This document shows positions 9,449 through 16,585 of a stretch of DNA of 64,000 nucleotides, piece by piece (the first letter of the stretch is position 1; the number at the start of each line of letters is the position of its first letter). Source of the DNA: Marinimicrobium koreense (lineage in GTDB: Bacteria; Pseudomonadota; Gammaproteobacteria; Pseudomonadales; Cellvibrionaceae). The stretch spans positions 62,001 through 126,000 of the forward strand of contig NZ_RJUK01000001.1 in assembly GCF_003762925.1 (NCBI RefSeq). Direction: 5' to 3'. The notes below the pieces were generated by a model. The model was not told the DNA's origin, ran no database searches, and was given only the letters and a program-made list of their open reading frames with translations. The position numbers and the translations under genes were made by a program.

Positions 9449-10756
9449 ATGCAGAACTTTATTCGATTGTGGCAGGAATCGGGCATTTACCAGATGGAGT
9501 GGGGCACCTTCACCATGATTCTGGTGGGGCTCTTGCTGCTGTTCCTGGCCATCCGCAAAGGATTTGAGCCGCTGCTGCTGGTGCCGATCGGCTTTGGCTG
9601 CATCATGGCCAACATCCCCGGTGCGGGGCTCGCCATGTCCGCGACCCAGCAGGCCATTGATGTGGGCGGCGTAAAAGTGCTCGCGGATCTGGCCGAAGTC
9701 TTCGGCGTCGCCGCCAGCACCACGGCGGACGAACTGCTGGCGCTGTACAAAACCGCCTCGGCTTCCGAGCTGGCGGCCGCGCACAAAGTGGCCCTGGACT
9801 ACGGCTACACCAACGGCATGATCTACCGCTTCTATGAAGTGGCGATCGGCTCCGGTGTTGCGCCGCTGGTCATCTTTATGGGCGTGGGCGCCATGACCGA
9901 TTTCGGTCCGCTGCTCGCCAACCCGAAAACCCTGTTCCTCGGCGCCGCCGCCCAGTTCGGTATTTTTGCGACCGTGATGGGCGCGGTGGGTCTGTCGGTC
10001 ACCGGCCTGATGGACTTCTCCATCGCCGATGCCGCCGCCATCGGGATCATCGGTGGTGCGGACGGCCCGACCGCCATTTACGTGTCCAGCATCCTGGCGC
10101 CAGACCTCCTGGGTGCCATTGCCGTTGCGGCCTACTCCTACATGGCGCTGGTGCCCCTGATCCAGCCGCCGATCATGCGCGCGCTGACCACCGAGTCCGA
10201 GCGGAAGATCAAAATGGAGCAGCTGCGTCCGGTCAGCCGTCTGGAGAAGATTGCCTTCCCGGTGATTCTGCTGATTCTTGTGGCGCTGTTCCTGCCCTCT
10301 GCCGCACCGCTGCTGGGCATGTTCTGCTTCGGTAACCTGATGCGCGAATGTGGTGTGGTGGAGCGTCTGAGCGATACCGCCCAGAATGCCCTGATCAACA
10401 TCACCACCATTTTCCTGGGCCTGGCCGTGGGCTCCAAGCTGGCCGCCTCCGCCTTCCTGGATACCAAAACGCTGGGCATCCTGCTGCTGGGTATCGTCGC
10501 CTTCGCCATCGGTACTGCGATGGGCGTACTGGTGGCCAAGTTCATGAACCTGTTTGTGCGTCACAAGATCAACCCGCTGATCGGTTCCGCTGGCGTGTCC
10601 GCCGTGCCCATGGCCGCGCGGGTATCCAACAAGGTAGGGCTGGAAGCCAACCCCCAGAACTACCTGCTGATGCACGCCATGGGGCCGAACGTTGCCGGGG
10701 TGATCGGTTCCGCCGTCGCCGCAGGCGTTATGATCTCCATCGTGTCATCCATGTAA
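9449..10756 (+). CDS. oadB: Oxaloacetate decarboxylase sodium pump, beta subunit
   Basis: The 435-aa polytopic membrane protein shows the OadB signatures [13 protein letters not shown] (region with the sodium-binding Asp), [16 protein letters not shown] and [19 protein letters not shown] at the C-terminus. OadB decarboxylates carboxybiotin on OadA and couples it to export of sodium ions, creating a sodium motive force typical of marine bacteria. It is the last gene of the oadGAB operon, with a terminator just after its stop. Confidence 0.95.
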   Translation: MQNFIRLWQESGIYQMEWGTFTMILVGLLLLFLAIRKGFEPLLLVPIGFGCIMANIPGAGLAMSATQQAIDVGGVKVLADLAEVFGVAASTTADELLALYKTASASELAAAHKVALDYGYTNGMIYRFYEVAIGSGVAPLVIFMGVGAMTDFGPLLANPKTLFLGAAAQFGIFATVMGAVGLSVTGLMDFSIADAAAIGIIGGADGPTAIYVSSILAPDLLGAIAVAAYSYMALVPLIQPPIMRALTTESERKIKMEQLRPVSRLEKIAFPVILLILVALFLPSAAPLLGMFCFGNLMRECGVVERLSDTAQNALINITTIFLGLAVGSKLAASAFLDTKTLGILLLGIVAFAIGTAMGVLVAKFMNLFVRHKINPLIGSAGVSAVPMAARVSNKVGLEANPQNYLLMHAMGPNVAGVIGSAVAAGVMISIVSSM

Positions 10757-10761
10757 AACCC

Positions 10762-10792
10762 TTTTGCCGGGCGCTCGATGCGCCCGGCAAAA
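10762..10792. terminator. Terminator hairpin after oadB
   Basis: TTTTGCCGGGCGC and GCGCCCGGCAAAA form a perfect 13-bp inverted repeat with a 5-nt loop, 6 bp after the oadB stop. The T run is on the left arm in this strand, so it is strongest as a terminator read on the minus strand but may still end oadB transcripts. Confidence 0.65.
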
Positions 10793-11067
10793 TCCCCCCT
10801 CCCGCTTTGCCTTTTCCGGTTTGCTGCATCAAAAGCATTGACCCCCCAATAAAAACCACCTACTATTTTTGGTAAGCGCTGATTCATCAGTGCGTTTGTC
10901 ACCCACCTGCCAAGAGGAGGAGCCTGCCAACAGAACATGTCGGGGCGCCTCTGTCACCCCGAAAATCGCGTTACCTTTTGAGTCTTACAGGGCCGGGCCC
11001 TTGGCCATCCGTAGCGTTGCCAGCCCGAGTTGTCCCTGATCACCTGGAACCTGATGGGGAATTATCC

Positions 11068-11859
11068 ATGGCGAAACGATCTCACGCGAAGCGCAAAAGA
11101 CATCAGAACCACGCCGCTGAAGAGCGGTTCCACCAAGACGACCGCGGCCGACACCGGGCACCCCCCAACGGCAACATCGTCGAAATCAATGCCTCCCGAC
11201 AACTGCAGACCGCTTACGCTCCACCCCGCGCCAACAAACCCCTCACCGCCTACACCACCGCCCAGCAAGACTACATCGACGCAATCCAGCGCTACCATTT
11301 AACATTTGGTATTGGCCCCGCGGGTACGGGCAAGAGCTACTGCGCCGGTGCCATCGCTGCCGAAGCGCTGGAGTCCGGACGAATTGAGCGGATCATCCTC
11401 ACACGGCCCGCCGTGGAAGCAGGGGAACAACTGGGCTTCCTGCCCGGCGCCCTGGATGAAAAGTTCTCGGTCTACATCGACGCGTTTCGTGAAATTCTCG
11501 CCGAACGACTCGGCGCCGGCACCGTAGACTACTGCCTGCGCCACGGTCGAATCGTCGCCGCGCCCCTGGCATTTATGCGCGGTAAAACCTTCAACAACCG
11601 AACCTTCGTCATTCTTGATGAAGCCCAAAACACTTCACCCGCACAGATGAAAATGTTCCTGACCCGCATTGGCGAAGGCTGCAAAGTGGTCATCAACGGG
11701 GATATCGAACAAAGCGATATTCGCGGACACAACGGCCTGGCAGATGCCGTGAACCGGCTCGGCGATCTACCCAATGTGTATATCCATCAATTCGAACGCG
11801 CCGATATTGTGCGCAGCGGGCTGGTTCGGGATATTATGGATCGCTACGAGCTCACCTGA
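11068..11859 (+). CDS. PhoH family P-loop ATPase
   Basis: The 263-aa protein has a basic N-terminal tail (KRSHAKRKRHQ) and a PhoH domain: Walker A GIGPAGTGKSY, conserved ILTRPAVEAGEQLGFLPG, Walker B FVILDEAQNTSPAQMKMFLTRIG, and the C-terminal VYIHQFERADIVR. PhoH proteins are cytoplasmic ATPases related to superfamily I helicases, linked to RNA metabolism or phosphate stress; the exact role is not settled. The ATG at 11068 fits because the upstream in-frame extension lacks family similarity. Its left gap (10793-11067) contains no gene. It is the last core gene before the cassette island. Confidence 0.85.
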   Translation: MAKRSHAKRKRHQNHAAEERFHQDDRGRHRAPPNGNIVEINASRQLQTAYAPPRANKPLTAYTTAQQDYIDAIQRYHLTFGIGPAGTGKSYCAGAIAAEALESGRIERIILTRPAVEAGEQLGFLPGALDEKFSVYIDAFREILAERLGAGTVDYCLRHGRIVAAPLAFMRGKTFNNRTFVILDEAQNTSPAQMKMFLTRIGEGCKVVINGDIEQSDIRGHNGLADAVNRLGDLPNVYIHQFERADIVRSGLVRDIMDRYELT

Positions 11860-11872
11860 TCCCCATCATCTT

Positions 11873-11897
11873 CCGGCGCCCTCGGGCGTCGGATTTT
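11873..11897 (+). terminator. Probable terminator of phoH
   Basis: CCGGCGCCC and GGGCGTCGG pair as a hairpin with a one-base loop offset and are followed by ATTTTCT. The T tract is short, so confidence is moderate. Confidence 0.45.
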
Positions 11898-12253
11898 CTG
11901 GTAGCCCGCCTCCTTAGACTCACGCAATATCCCCAGATTGTCTGCCGATCAAAAATTGATCGATTTATACAGTATATTGGCAAACCTTCTAAAAAGTGGC
12001 GTTCGCCACGTCCTTACAGTGCACGCTTTCTCACCGGCGAAAATAAAAAAATAAATTAAATCAATGAGTTGCTGACATTAAGTCGGTAGATAACAGACGA
12101 CACCGAAGACAAAACCGAGCCGGCACGCTTTCCGTCTGGCCGATCTGTGCTAAAGTTTCAGACAATCTACTAATATCAATGAGTTAGCGGCTTTGACGGG
12201 AAAAGTGCTGGGTGGGAAAGCGTGCTGGCTCATTATACAAATGTTAACTGTCT
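11898..12253. other. AT-rich non-coding lead region of the cassette array; possible attI or left boundary
   Basis: This stretch holds no convincing gene on either strand. Composition turns AT-rich around 11940, unlike the GC-rich phoH region. GTTAACT at 12243-12249 is close to the GTTRRRY core expected where a first cassette joins attI or an earlier attC. No tyrosine recombinase or integrase remnant is recognisable. A TTGACG at 12193 could be a -35 box but no well-spaced -10 was found. Confidence 0.35.
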
Positions 12254-12646
12254 ATGAGAATTACCAGCGATTTCGATAAGTTAAGTTTTCACGATGCTGG
12301 CATAGCCAAGATCGTCAGAGAGGATGGCTGTATTCTGATAAGTATCGAGGGGGCTTTCATTAGTAGCGACCATCCGCAAGCAGGCGAGAAAGACTGGGTA
12401 GTGGAGTCCGGAACACTGAAGCTTCTTGGCGTAATTAGCGAAGAGGCAAAGTACTGGGATGATACAAAGGCGGCTCGAGAACATCCGCAGCCAGAAATGC
12501 CGCTAGATGAAATCATGCACGCATCGCTTGAAAACGATGTTTTCCACTTCGACGGTTTTAGAGGTTCCGTACCCTGGTTTGAGTGGTTTGTTACTGCTCA
12601 GGGGTTCGCACTAGAGGTCATCGCAGCCAATGAGAAGAACAGTTAA
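12254..12646 (+). CDS. Cassette 1 hypothetical protein
   Basis: The 130-aa acidic, soluble protein (opening MRITSDFDKLSFHDAGI) is not recognised. FHDAGI near the N-terminus and VPWFEWFV near the C-terminus stand out as possible conserved elements, but no function can be assigned. No signal peptide or membrane segment is seen. The stop codon TAA is part of the first attC site, the usual cassette arrangement. No clear ribosome-binding site precedes the ATG. Confidence 0.65.
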   Translation: MRITSDFDKLSFHDAGIAKIVREDGCILISIEGAFISSDHPQAGEKDWVVESGTLKLLGVISEEAKYWDDTKAAREHPQPEMPLDEIMHASLENDVFHFDGFRGSVPWFEWFVTAQGFALEVIAANEKNS

Positions 12647-12724
12647 CAAGCACAGGCTGTCGGACGTCAAAACCTTCGCTCCTCCGTCGCTACGGTTTTG
12701 CCGCCGCAGCTGTGTGCGTTATGA
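12641..12724 (+). repeat. attC site 1
   Basis: R'' AGTTAAC at 12641-12647 and R' GTTATGA at 12718-12724 bound an 84-nt imperfect palindrome. Arms AACAAGCACAGGCTG and CAGCTGTGTGCGTT pair with an offset base, as expected for a folded attC bottom strand. An inner pair CAAAACC/GGTTTTG closes the loop. Confidence 0.75.
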
Positions 12725-12755
12725 GTAGAGAGCGCATAGAGAGGAGGTTGGCGTT

Positions 12756-13091
12756 GTGAAATGCCCAAAGTGCGGAGAGGAATTTGGATATCTTCACCTT
12801 GAAGAGAGAGTGAAGGAGGGAAACCACTACTTGTTTTATTGTCCTCACTGTTCGTGCCACTTGAGTAATGCATCAATTTCGCAAAGTAGTCGGAAGCAGA
12901 TGGTGCTTTTCGTCAGCGCTGGTGTAGTGCTTTTGGCAATAGTGGCAGGAATAGACCTGTTGAACATAGGTGGAGAACTTGGACTCATAGTTACATGGGG
13001 CGGAGTATCAATTTCGGTTTTATTGCTGTTAATTGGCTGCTTGGAAGTAAAGCGGTTCTCATCGCTCTGCTATGACAGGGCTAGCAGTTGA
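12756..13091 (+). CDS. Cassette 2 zinc-ribbon membrane protein
   Basis: The 111-aa protein starts with a zinc-ribbon-like pair of Cys motifs (CPKC at residues 3-6 and CPHC near residue 34), followed by two hydrophobic helices (about residues 48-68 and 73-93). It is predicted to sit in the inner membrane with the metal-binding head in the cytoplasm. A GTG start follows a strong GAGGAGG ribosome-binding site (12741-12747). No family is recognised and the function is unknown. Confidence 0.7.
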   Translation: MKCPKCGEEFGYLHLEERVKEGNHYLFYCPHCSCHLSNASISQSSRKQMVLFVSAGVVLLAIVAGIDLLNIGGELGLIVTWGGVSISVLLLLIGCLEVKRFSSLCYDRASS

Positions 13092-13097
13092 TCCAGC

Positions 13098-13180
13098 TCA
13101 TAACAAACCAAGGCAGCGGGACATATTTTGCTTCGCTGCGCTCAAAACGCAAAATATATCCCTGCTTGGGGACGTTACAT
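13098..13180 (+). repeat. attC site 2 (family A)
   Basis: R'' TCATAAC (13098-13104) and R' GTTACAT (13174-13180) bound an 83-nt palindrome with long arms, for example CATATTTTGC against GCAAAATATAT. It shares long identical blocks with attC site 5 (ATATTTTGCTTCGCTGC), so both cassettes came from the same attC family. Confidence 0.8.
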
Positions 13181-13185
13181 GCCTT

Positions 13186-13515
13186 ATGGAATCTGAGATT
13201 ATTGCGTTTGTATCCGAATTTACTGGCGTAAAAGCGGAGAAAATATCACCCGACACGTTGATCAATTTTGATCTCGGTGTCGACGGAGATGATGGGGCTG
13301 AGCTACTTGAGGAGTTCTCAGCTCGGTTTGGTGTGGACCTTAGTCCAATATCTGAAACCTATTTTGGTCCAGAGGGAATTTCGGTAGGATTTCTATTTCT
13401 TTGGCCGTACTATTTATACCGGCGAATCAAAGGCTACAAGCCTAAAGGTATCGCTCCGCTGTCGGTAGGGCATCTCGTAAGATCAGCGGAATCTGAAAAA
13501 TGGGCCAGCATGTAA
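13186..13515 (+). CDS. Cassette 3 DUF1493-like protein
   Basis: The 109-aa protein opens MESEIIAFVSEFTGVKAEKI and continues with acidic GVDGDDGAELLEEFSARFGVDLS, resembling the DUF1493 family, whose N-terminal part looks like an acyl-carrier-type helical bundle. No phosphopantetheine-type DSL motif is seen, so carrier function should not be assumed. A hydrophobic FLFLWPYYLYRR stretch sits in the middle. The start at 13186 is chosen because the longer frame runs through the preceding attC. DUF1493 proteins are frequent in mobile and accessory DNA. Confidence 0.65.
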   Translation: MESEIIAFVSEFTGVKAEKISPDTLINFDLGVDGDDGAELLEEFSARFGVDLSPISETYFGPEGISVGFLFLWPYYLYRRIKGYKPKGIAPLSVGHLVRSAESEKWASM

Positions 13516-13627
13516 CAAACGGCATCAGTCGGACTGCCTGCATTATGCAGTTTTGTGTTACTCGCTGGCGCTCAAACATTAACACAAAACTGCTCCGTTA
13601 CGGCTTCCGCTGTGCCGGGCGTTAGTG
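13510..13627 (+). repeat. attC site 3 (long)
   Basis: R'' ATGTAAC (13510-13516) and R' GTTAGTG (13621-13627) bound a 118-nt site. Its central part contains a perfect 14-bp inverted repeat (GCAGTTTTGTGTTA at 13547, TAACACAAAACTGC at 13580). Long central palindromes are common in VCR-like attC sites. Confidence 0.78.
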
Positions 13628-13637
13628 GGGCAGGATT

Positions 13638-13943
13638 ATGAGTGAACTCAGTAATAGAACCAAGAAGATAGTCCACTATTTATACAAGTCTCGCGAGGCT
13701 CTTGAGGTATGCGACATGCTGGAGACTGAATGCGGTACAGAAGCATTGTCTTGTAGTAGTTGGTCCCCAGAGCAGATGGAGAGAATACATTTTGCTGTGT
13801 TAAAGCTAGCAAATGGGAGCTCTATGGATCTAGACTCTGCAATACAGTTGGCACAGCTAGATTGGCGGGACCTCATCATGTCGGCTGGTTTTGGCAAGGA
13901 CACCAGGGTACATGAAATATGGGCTAAAGAAAATGTCCACTAA
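13638..13943 (+). CDS. Cassette 4 hypothetical protein
   Basis: The 101-aa soluble protein (opening MSELSNRTKKIVHYLYKSRE) is mostly helical by inspection, with several Cys residues (CDMLETECG, SCSSW). It has no signal peptide and matches no family I know. Segments such as SSWSPEQMERIHFAVLKLA and DLDSAIQLAQLDWRDLIMSAGF suggest a compact helical fold of the kind often seen in cassette ORFs. Its TAA stop lies inside attC site 4. Confidence 0.65.
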   Translation: MSELSNRTKKIVHYLYKSREALEVCDMLETECGTEALSCSSWSPEQMERIHFAVLKLANGSSMDLDSAIQLAQLDWRDLIMSAGFGKDTRVHEIWAKENVH

Positions 13944-14011
13944 CCAGCCATTAAGTTCGCGCACTTCGTGCGCCGGACCTCGTTTCACTCGGCCGATTAT
14001 GGCGGGGAAGA
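13938..14011 (+). repeat. attC site 4 (family B), R' box damaged
   Basis: R'' CACTAAC (13938-13944) starts a site with CCAGCCATTAA against GATTATGGCGGG arms and a hairpin GCGCACTTCGTGCGC. It is homologous to attC site 7. Where the R' core GTTRRRY should follow GGCGGG, the sequence reads GGAAGAT, so the crossover triplet appears lost. Confidence 0.65.
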
Positions 14012-14028
14012 TCAGTTCTGGTAGAACT

Positions 14029-14457
14029 ATGAGTTCAATTTATCTAATTCTAATTGTTCTTCTCTCAGTTAATATCAGTGCCTCTCCATTTGGATTGGAT
14101 AGATCGGATCTTATTGGAGAGTGGGTTCCCACTGGAAAAATGAGAGATAAATCTACTCAGCAAAAATATCGACTCATAGTGAATTCGGATTTTAGTTCCG
14201 TATATGAACACCTTAGTGACAATAGTCTGAGAGCTGCGGTATTAAACTGTGAGTTGAAACCAAATACAGATCAGAAATTGGTCTTCATCTTCTACTGCAG
14301 CCATGAAGGTACGCATCTATATACATTGACTTTATCTGGATGGAGAACATCTAGCGGCTATGTAGAGTTGTTCGGTTTTGAATATTGGCATACTTTTGGT
14401 GAGTCTGATCATATCATGAATGGGTTGCCTTTGAGTTTTAAGAGGGCAGGAACATAA
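14029..14457 (+). CDS. Cassette 5 exported hypothetical protein
   Basis: The 142-aa protein begins with a clear Sec signal (SSIYLILIVLLSVNISAS, cleavage near residue 20), followed by a beta-rich domain (DLIGEWVPTGK, DFSSVYEHLSDNS, TLTLSGWRTSSG). GEW and the strand pattern hint at a small lipocalin-like barrel, but this is a guess. A periplasmic location is likely. The ATG at 14029 is chosen because the signal peptide begins there; the upstream in-frame part lies in attC site 4. Confidence 0.65.
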   Translation: MSSIYLILIVLLSVNISASPFGLDRSDLIGEWVPTGKMRDKSTQQKYRLIVNSDFSSVYEHLSDNSLRAAVLNCELKPNTDQKLVFIFYCSHEGTHLYTLTLSGWRTSSGYVELFGFEYWHTFGESDHIMNGLPLSFKRAGT

Positions 14458-14532
14458 CAATCCAAGGCAGTGGAGATATTTTGCTTCGCTGCTCTCAAAA
14501 CGCAAAATATGCCCTTGCTTGGGGCGTTCTCA
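14452..14532 (+). repeat. attC site 5 (family A)
   Basis: R'' ACATAAC (14452-14458) and R' GTTCTCA (14526-14532) bound an 81-nt palindrome nearly identical to attC site 2 in its arms and loop. The R' box is less canonical (GTTCTCA), and its last base is the first base of the next start codon. Confidence 0.78.
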
Positions 14533-14927
14533 TGACGGAAAAGATAGCCATTTTTTACCTCATCGTGTTCATTGTATTGATGAGCTTAAGGCGCATGAAG
14601 CCGAATATAGTCACTTTTTTAGCATTCAGTTGGTTCGGACCATTTCCAGAGGAGGGAGAGCTGTTGTCAAGCTTTAAGGTAAGAAGAATAAGGTATGCTT
14701 TTAGTTGGGTAACTCAGTTTGTTGCGTATTTCGCCTTTTTGGCTCTTATTGGAATCTATTTCAACGGCTATTTCAGCGAAACGTTTTTTCTCGTGGCAAG
14801 TTTCGCAGGTACAATCGGGTTAGGAATGGCGGTTCTAGCCTGCGTTGGATTTTCTATATCTTGGCTAAAAACTGTTACCTTTGGCCCAGATCCCAAATGT
14901 GAGCACGGAGAAGAGCATGAGGTATAA
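14532..14927 (+). CDS. Cassette 6 membrane protein
   Basis: The 131-aa protein has three predicted transmembrane segments: an N-terminal helix (IAIFYLIVFIVLMSL), then FVAYFAFLALIGIYF and TIGLGMAVLACVGFSI. The C-terminal tail is charged and cytoplasmic-looking (FGPDPKCEHGEEHEV). No family is recognised. The ATG at 14532 directly abuts the R' box of attC site 5, so its ribosome-binding site would lie within the attC arm. Confidence 0.65.
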   Translation: MTEKIAIFYLIVFIVLMSLRRMKPNIVTFLAFSWFGPFPEEGELLSSFKVRRIRYAFSWVTQFVAYFAFLALIGIYFNGYFSETFFLVASFAGTIGLGMAVLACVGFSISWLKTVTFGPDPKCEHGEEHEV

Positions 14928-14930
14928 AAT

Positions 14931-15009
14931 TTACAACGCCAAGCACGGTGACAGGTTTTCCGTTGCGGCTTTGCTCTCACTGAAAAGCTGCGTTTGTTGG
15001 TGGATTTAG
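14931..15009 (+). repeat. attC site 6 (family C), R' box degenerate
   Basis: R'' TTACAAC (14931-14937) opens a site with GCCAAGCACGGTGACAGG and a loop TTTTCCGTTGCGGC, ending TTGTTGGTGGATTTAG. The outer arms pair but the R' core reads GGATTTAG instead of GTTRRRY. The pattern recurs in sites 9 and 10. Confidence 0.55.
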
Positions 15010-15018
15010 GTTTACAGA

Positions 15019-15351
15019 ATGGGTACCGAAATTCTAATTCTAATTGTAATCCCCGGCCTCGCTGCATTAATCTGGCTTGTTCAAAAAATTCTGTTTGGTG
15101 TGCGGATCGATGCCGTAGTATGTTTGTCCGCTCTTATTGCGGGCTTAGGTTTGGGGGTTCGAGGTATGGTCAACTCCTACAGGCCGGATTTCCCCGAAAA
15201 CTGGAATACGTCATTCCTGATGGGGTGGTTTCTTATGAGCGCTTCGTTTTGGCTTATTGTTTTGGCCTCTGCCGGGGCAATAGTTTTATATTTGGTTAGG
15301 AAACTCTATCCCCGAAATCGAGCCGAGAGAAAAGGTGCTCACGAAACCTAA
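15019..15351 (+). CDS. Cassette 7 membrane protein
   Basis: The 110-aa protein has three hydrophobic segments (residues 3-24, 31-50 and 66-92), with a short periplasmic or cytoplasmic loop (NSYRPDFPENWNTS) and a basic C-terminal tail (RKLYPRNRAERK). It is likely an inner-membrane protein of unknown function. The ATG is preceded by no strong ribosome-binding site. Its stop overlaps attC site 7. Confidence 0.65.
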   Translation: MGTEILILIVIPGLAALIWLVQKILFGVRIDAVVCLSALIAGLGLGVRGMVNSYRPDFPENWNTSFLMGWFLMSASFWLIVLASAGAIVLYLVRKLYPRNRAERKGAHET

Positions 15352-15418
15352 CCAGCCATTAAATACGCTCCCTTCGGTCGCTGGGCCTTTCACTCGGCCG
15401 TTTATGGCGGGCATTATG
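15346..15418 (+). repeat. attC site 7 (family B)
   Basis: R'' ACCTAAC (15346-15352) starts a 73-nt site homologous to site 4 (CCAGCCATTAA ... TTTCACTCGGCCG ... TTATGGCGGG). It ends GCATTATG, where a canonical site would read GCGTTATG, so one base of the R' core looks changed. Confidence 0.7.
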
Positions 15419-15428
15419 AGTATCTAGC

Positions 15429-15746
15429 ATGAGTCAGCTAACTCGGGGAAATGAGCGCCGGCTCATGTACATTGAGAACAAAGAAGGTGACATAGACGGC
15501 CACAAAGCTCGTATTGGCTGGGTTACTTTCTCGAAAACGGGGCGTACCATTTACTATCGAGGGCGTTCGCTTGCTCGTGCCAAAGGAGGCGGTGTCTTGG
15601 GTAACTACTTTTGCGAAGATTCCGGAGACGAATATTGGGTTTCAGGGGTTAAGAAAAGAGGCTCGAACGCACACTGGGCTGAGTCTGTATCAGTTTTTGT
15701 AGATGAGAATGCTGCAGAAGAATATGAGAAGCAAAAGAACTCGTAA
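15429..15746 (+). CDS. Cassette 8 conserved small protein
   Basis: The 105-aa basic protein contains the block RRLMYIENKEGDIDGHKARIGWV and FSKTGRTIYYRGRSLARA in sequence (positions about 10-50). This type of small protein occurs widely in bacterial accessory DNA, and I recall relatives being mislabelled as a deoxyxylulose-phosphate synthase; it has none of that enzyme's domains. The fold is probably a small beta-rich domain (GRTIYYRG, DEYWVSGVKK). Function unknown. The first ATG at 15429 is used. Confidence 0.7.
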   Translation: MSQLTRGNERRLMYIENKEGDIDGHKARIGWVTFSKTGRTIYYRGRSLARAKGGGVLGNYFCEDSGDEYWVSGVKKRGSNAHWAESVSVFVDENAAEEYEKQKNS

Positions 15747-15824
15747 TCAAGCGCATCACTACGCAGCCTTCGGCTGCCGGATGCTCTGAACTTGCACCAC
15801 TAAAAGACGCGCATGCTGGCAGCG
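15743..15824 (+). repeat. Degenerate attC-like site 8
   Basis: The ORF stop runs into TAATCAAGCGCATC, followed by a hairpin GCAGCCTTCGGCTGC and GATGCTCTGAACTTG. CAAG/CTTG and GCATC/GATGC pair, giving an attC-like fold, but neither the R'' AAC nor the R' GTT is intact. Confidence 0.4.
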
Positions 15825-16223
15825 TCATGTGTATGCCGCGTTGCGCAATCCCAGGTGCTCTACGAAGGGTAGGAAATCCTTATCTGAGAACAGTAGAGGA
15901 AGGTTATGCTCAATACAGTGCGAAGCAATGATAACGTCGGCGGTCTTCCGTATAGTTATACCTTTCTTGCGCAACTTTCGGAAGTTATCCGCGCTCTTTA
16001 TAGCTATTTTTTTACCAAGAAGCTCAAATACGGTGAGTTCTTCCAGCAGGCTCTTGGCAACTTTATAGTCCTTCTCCTGCCGAAACCCTTGAAGTACCTC
16101 CGTGAGGATCAGATCACCAATAGCAACTGCGCGATTGCCCAAGGTGCGGTCGAGAAAATCGGCTTCTTCGGAGTCGTTGCCAATGAAGTAGTCGATCCAG
16201 ACGCTGGAATCCACAAGGATCAC
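15825..16223 (-). CDS. vapC: VapC-type PIN-domain toxin
   Basis: The 132-aa protein is a PIN-domain ribonuclease with the expected acidic residues: VDSSVWIDYF (Asp4), LTEVLQGFRQE (Glu), KTADVIIASHC (Asp) and FSDKDF (Asp). VapC toxins cut tRNA or rRNA using Mg ions and are neutralised by VapB. A GTG start at 16223 is chosen: it overlaps the vapB stop (GTGA), so translation is probably coupled, and it removes a poorly conserved N-terminal extension. The gene reads against all other cassette ORFs, a frequent arrangement for toxin-antitoxin cassettes in integrons. Confidence 0.88.
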   Translation of the reverse strand: MILVDSSVWIDYFIGNDSEEADFLDRTLGNRAVAIGDLILTEVLQGFRQEKDYKVAKSLLEELTVFELLGKKIAIKSADNFRKLRKKGITIRKTADVIIASHCIEHNLPLLFSDKDFLPFVEHLGLRNAAYT

Positions 16224-16414
16224 GACGAGCGCCTCATATCGTCTAGGTCCCCCGACCATTCTAGCTTGCCTCTGAAGCGCTTGATTCCCTCTTGTTTTTT
16301 AAGTCTAATCAAGGTTTTAAGCCCTTGCTCCACAGCTTCTTTCTTGGTTTTTAGGCCCGTGGCTTTAAGTGCATCGCTCATCAGTTTGTCGTCAATTTCA
16401 ATATTCGTCCGCAT
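16220..16414 (-). CDS. vapB: VapB-type antitoxin
   Basis: The 64-aa protein opens MRTNIEIDDKLMSDALKATG, a ribbon-helix-helix pattern (VapB type II, DUF2191-like), followed by a helix (KKEAVEQGLKTLIRL) and a C-terminal toxin-binding tail (FRGKLEWSGDLDDMR). It neutralises the downstream VapC and probably represses its own promoter through the 9-bp inverted repeat just upstream. It precedes vapC with a 4-bp overlap. Confidence 0.88.
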   Translation of the reverse strand: MRTNIEIDDKLMSDALKATGLKTKKEAVEQGLKTLIRLKKQEGIKRFRGKLEWSGDLDDMRRSS

Positions 16415-16430
16415 GGCATAGACCTCGGAG

Positions 16431-16460
16431 ATGTGTATAATTGAAAGTATATATACACAT
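16431..16460. promoter_or_regulatory. vapBC operator palindrome
   Basis: ATGTGTATA (16431-16439) and TATACACAT (16452-16460) form a perfect 9-bp inverted repeat with a 12-nt AT-rich spacer, beginning 17 bp upstream of vapB. This is where an RHH antitoxin would bind for autoregulation. The palindrome includes a TATAAT-like element on the minus strand, so binding would block the promoter. Confidence 0.65.
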
Positions 16461-16468
16461 AGAAATCA

Positions 16469-16544
16469 CGTCAACCGGGGCAGGTTTTCCGCTGACGCTC
16501 CAAGCCAGCCCGTTACGCTTGGCGCTATAAAAGTTGGAATATAC
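16469..16544 (+). repeat. attC-like site 9 (family C)
   Basis: R'' CGTCAAC (16469-16475) is followed by CGGGGCAGGTTTTCCGCTG, similar to sites 6 and 10, a hairpin CCAAGC/GCTTGG, and an end GTTGGAATATAC. It closes the vapBC cassette. The R' core is not canonical. Confidence 0.5.
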
Positions 16545-16552
16545 GATGAAGG

Positions 16553-16585
16553 TAATAACGCCCCTGCTTGGTGCATTAAACCCTT
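16553..16585 (+). repeat. Orphan 3' half of a family A attC site
   Basis: CCCTGCTTGGTGCATTAAAC matches the 3' half of site 2 (CCCTGCTTGGGGACGTTAC) and site 5 (CCTTGCTTGGGGCGTTCTC), but no matching 5' half precedes it. It looks like the remnant of a cassette lost by deletion between site 9 and the next ORF. Confidence 0.45.

Noticed and set aside
9248..10675. 475-codon minus-strand open frame opposite oadB
   Set aside because: It is a shadow of the oadB membrane protein: composition is Gly/His/Gln-rich without domains.
11951..11985. LexA box (TATACAGTATATTGG)
   Set aside because: Only one half site (ACAGTA) is present; the paired CTGT at the right spacing is missing.
11898..12253. Degraded integrase gene in the lead region of the cassette array
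   Set aside because: No frame on either strand shows tyrosine-recombinase motifs, and the region is only about 350 bp.
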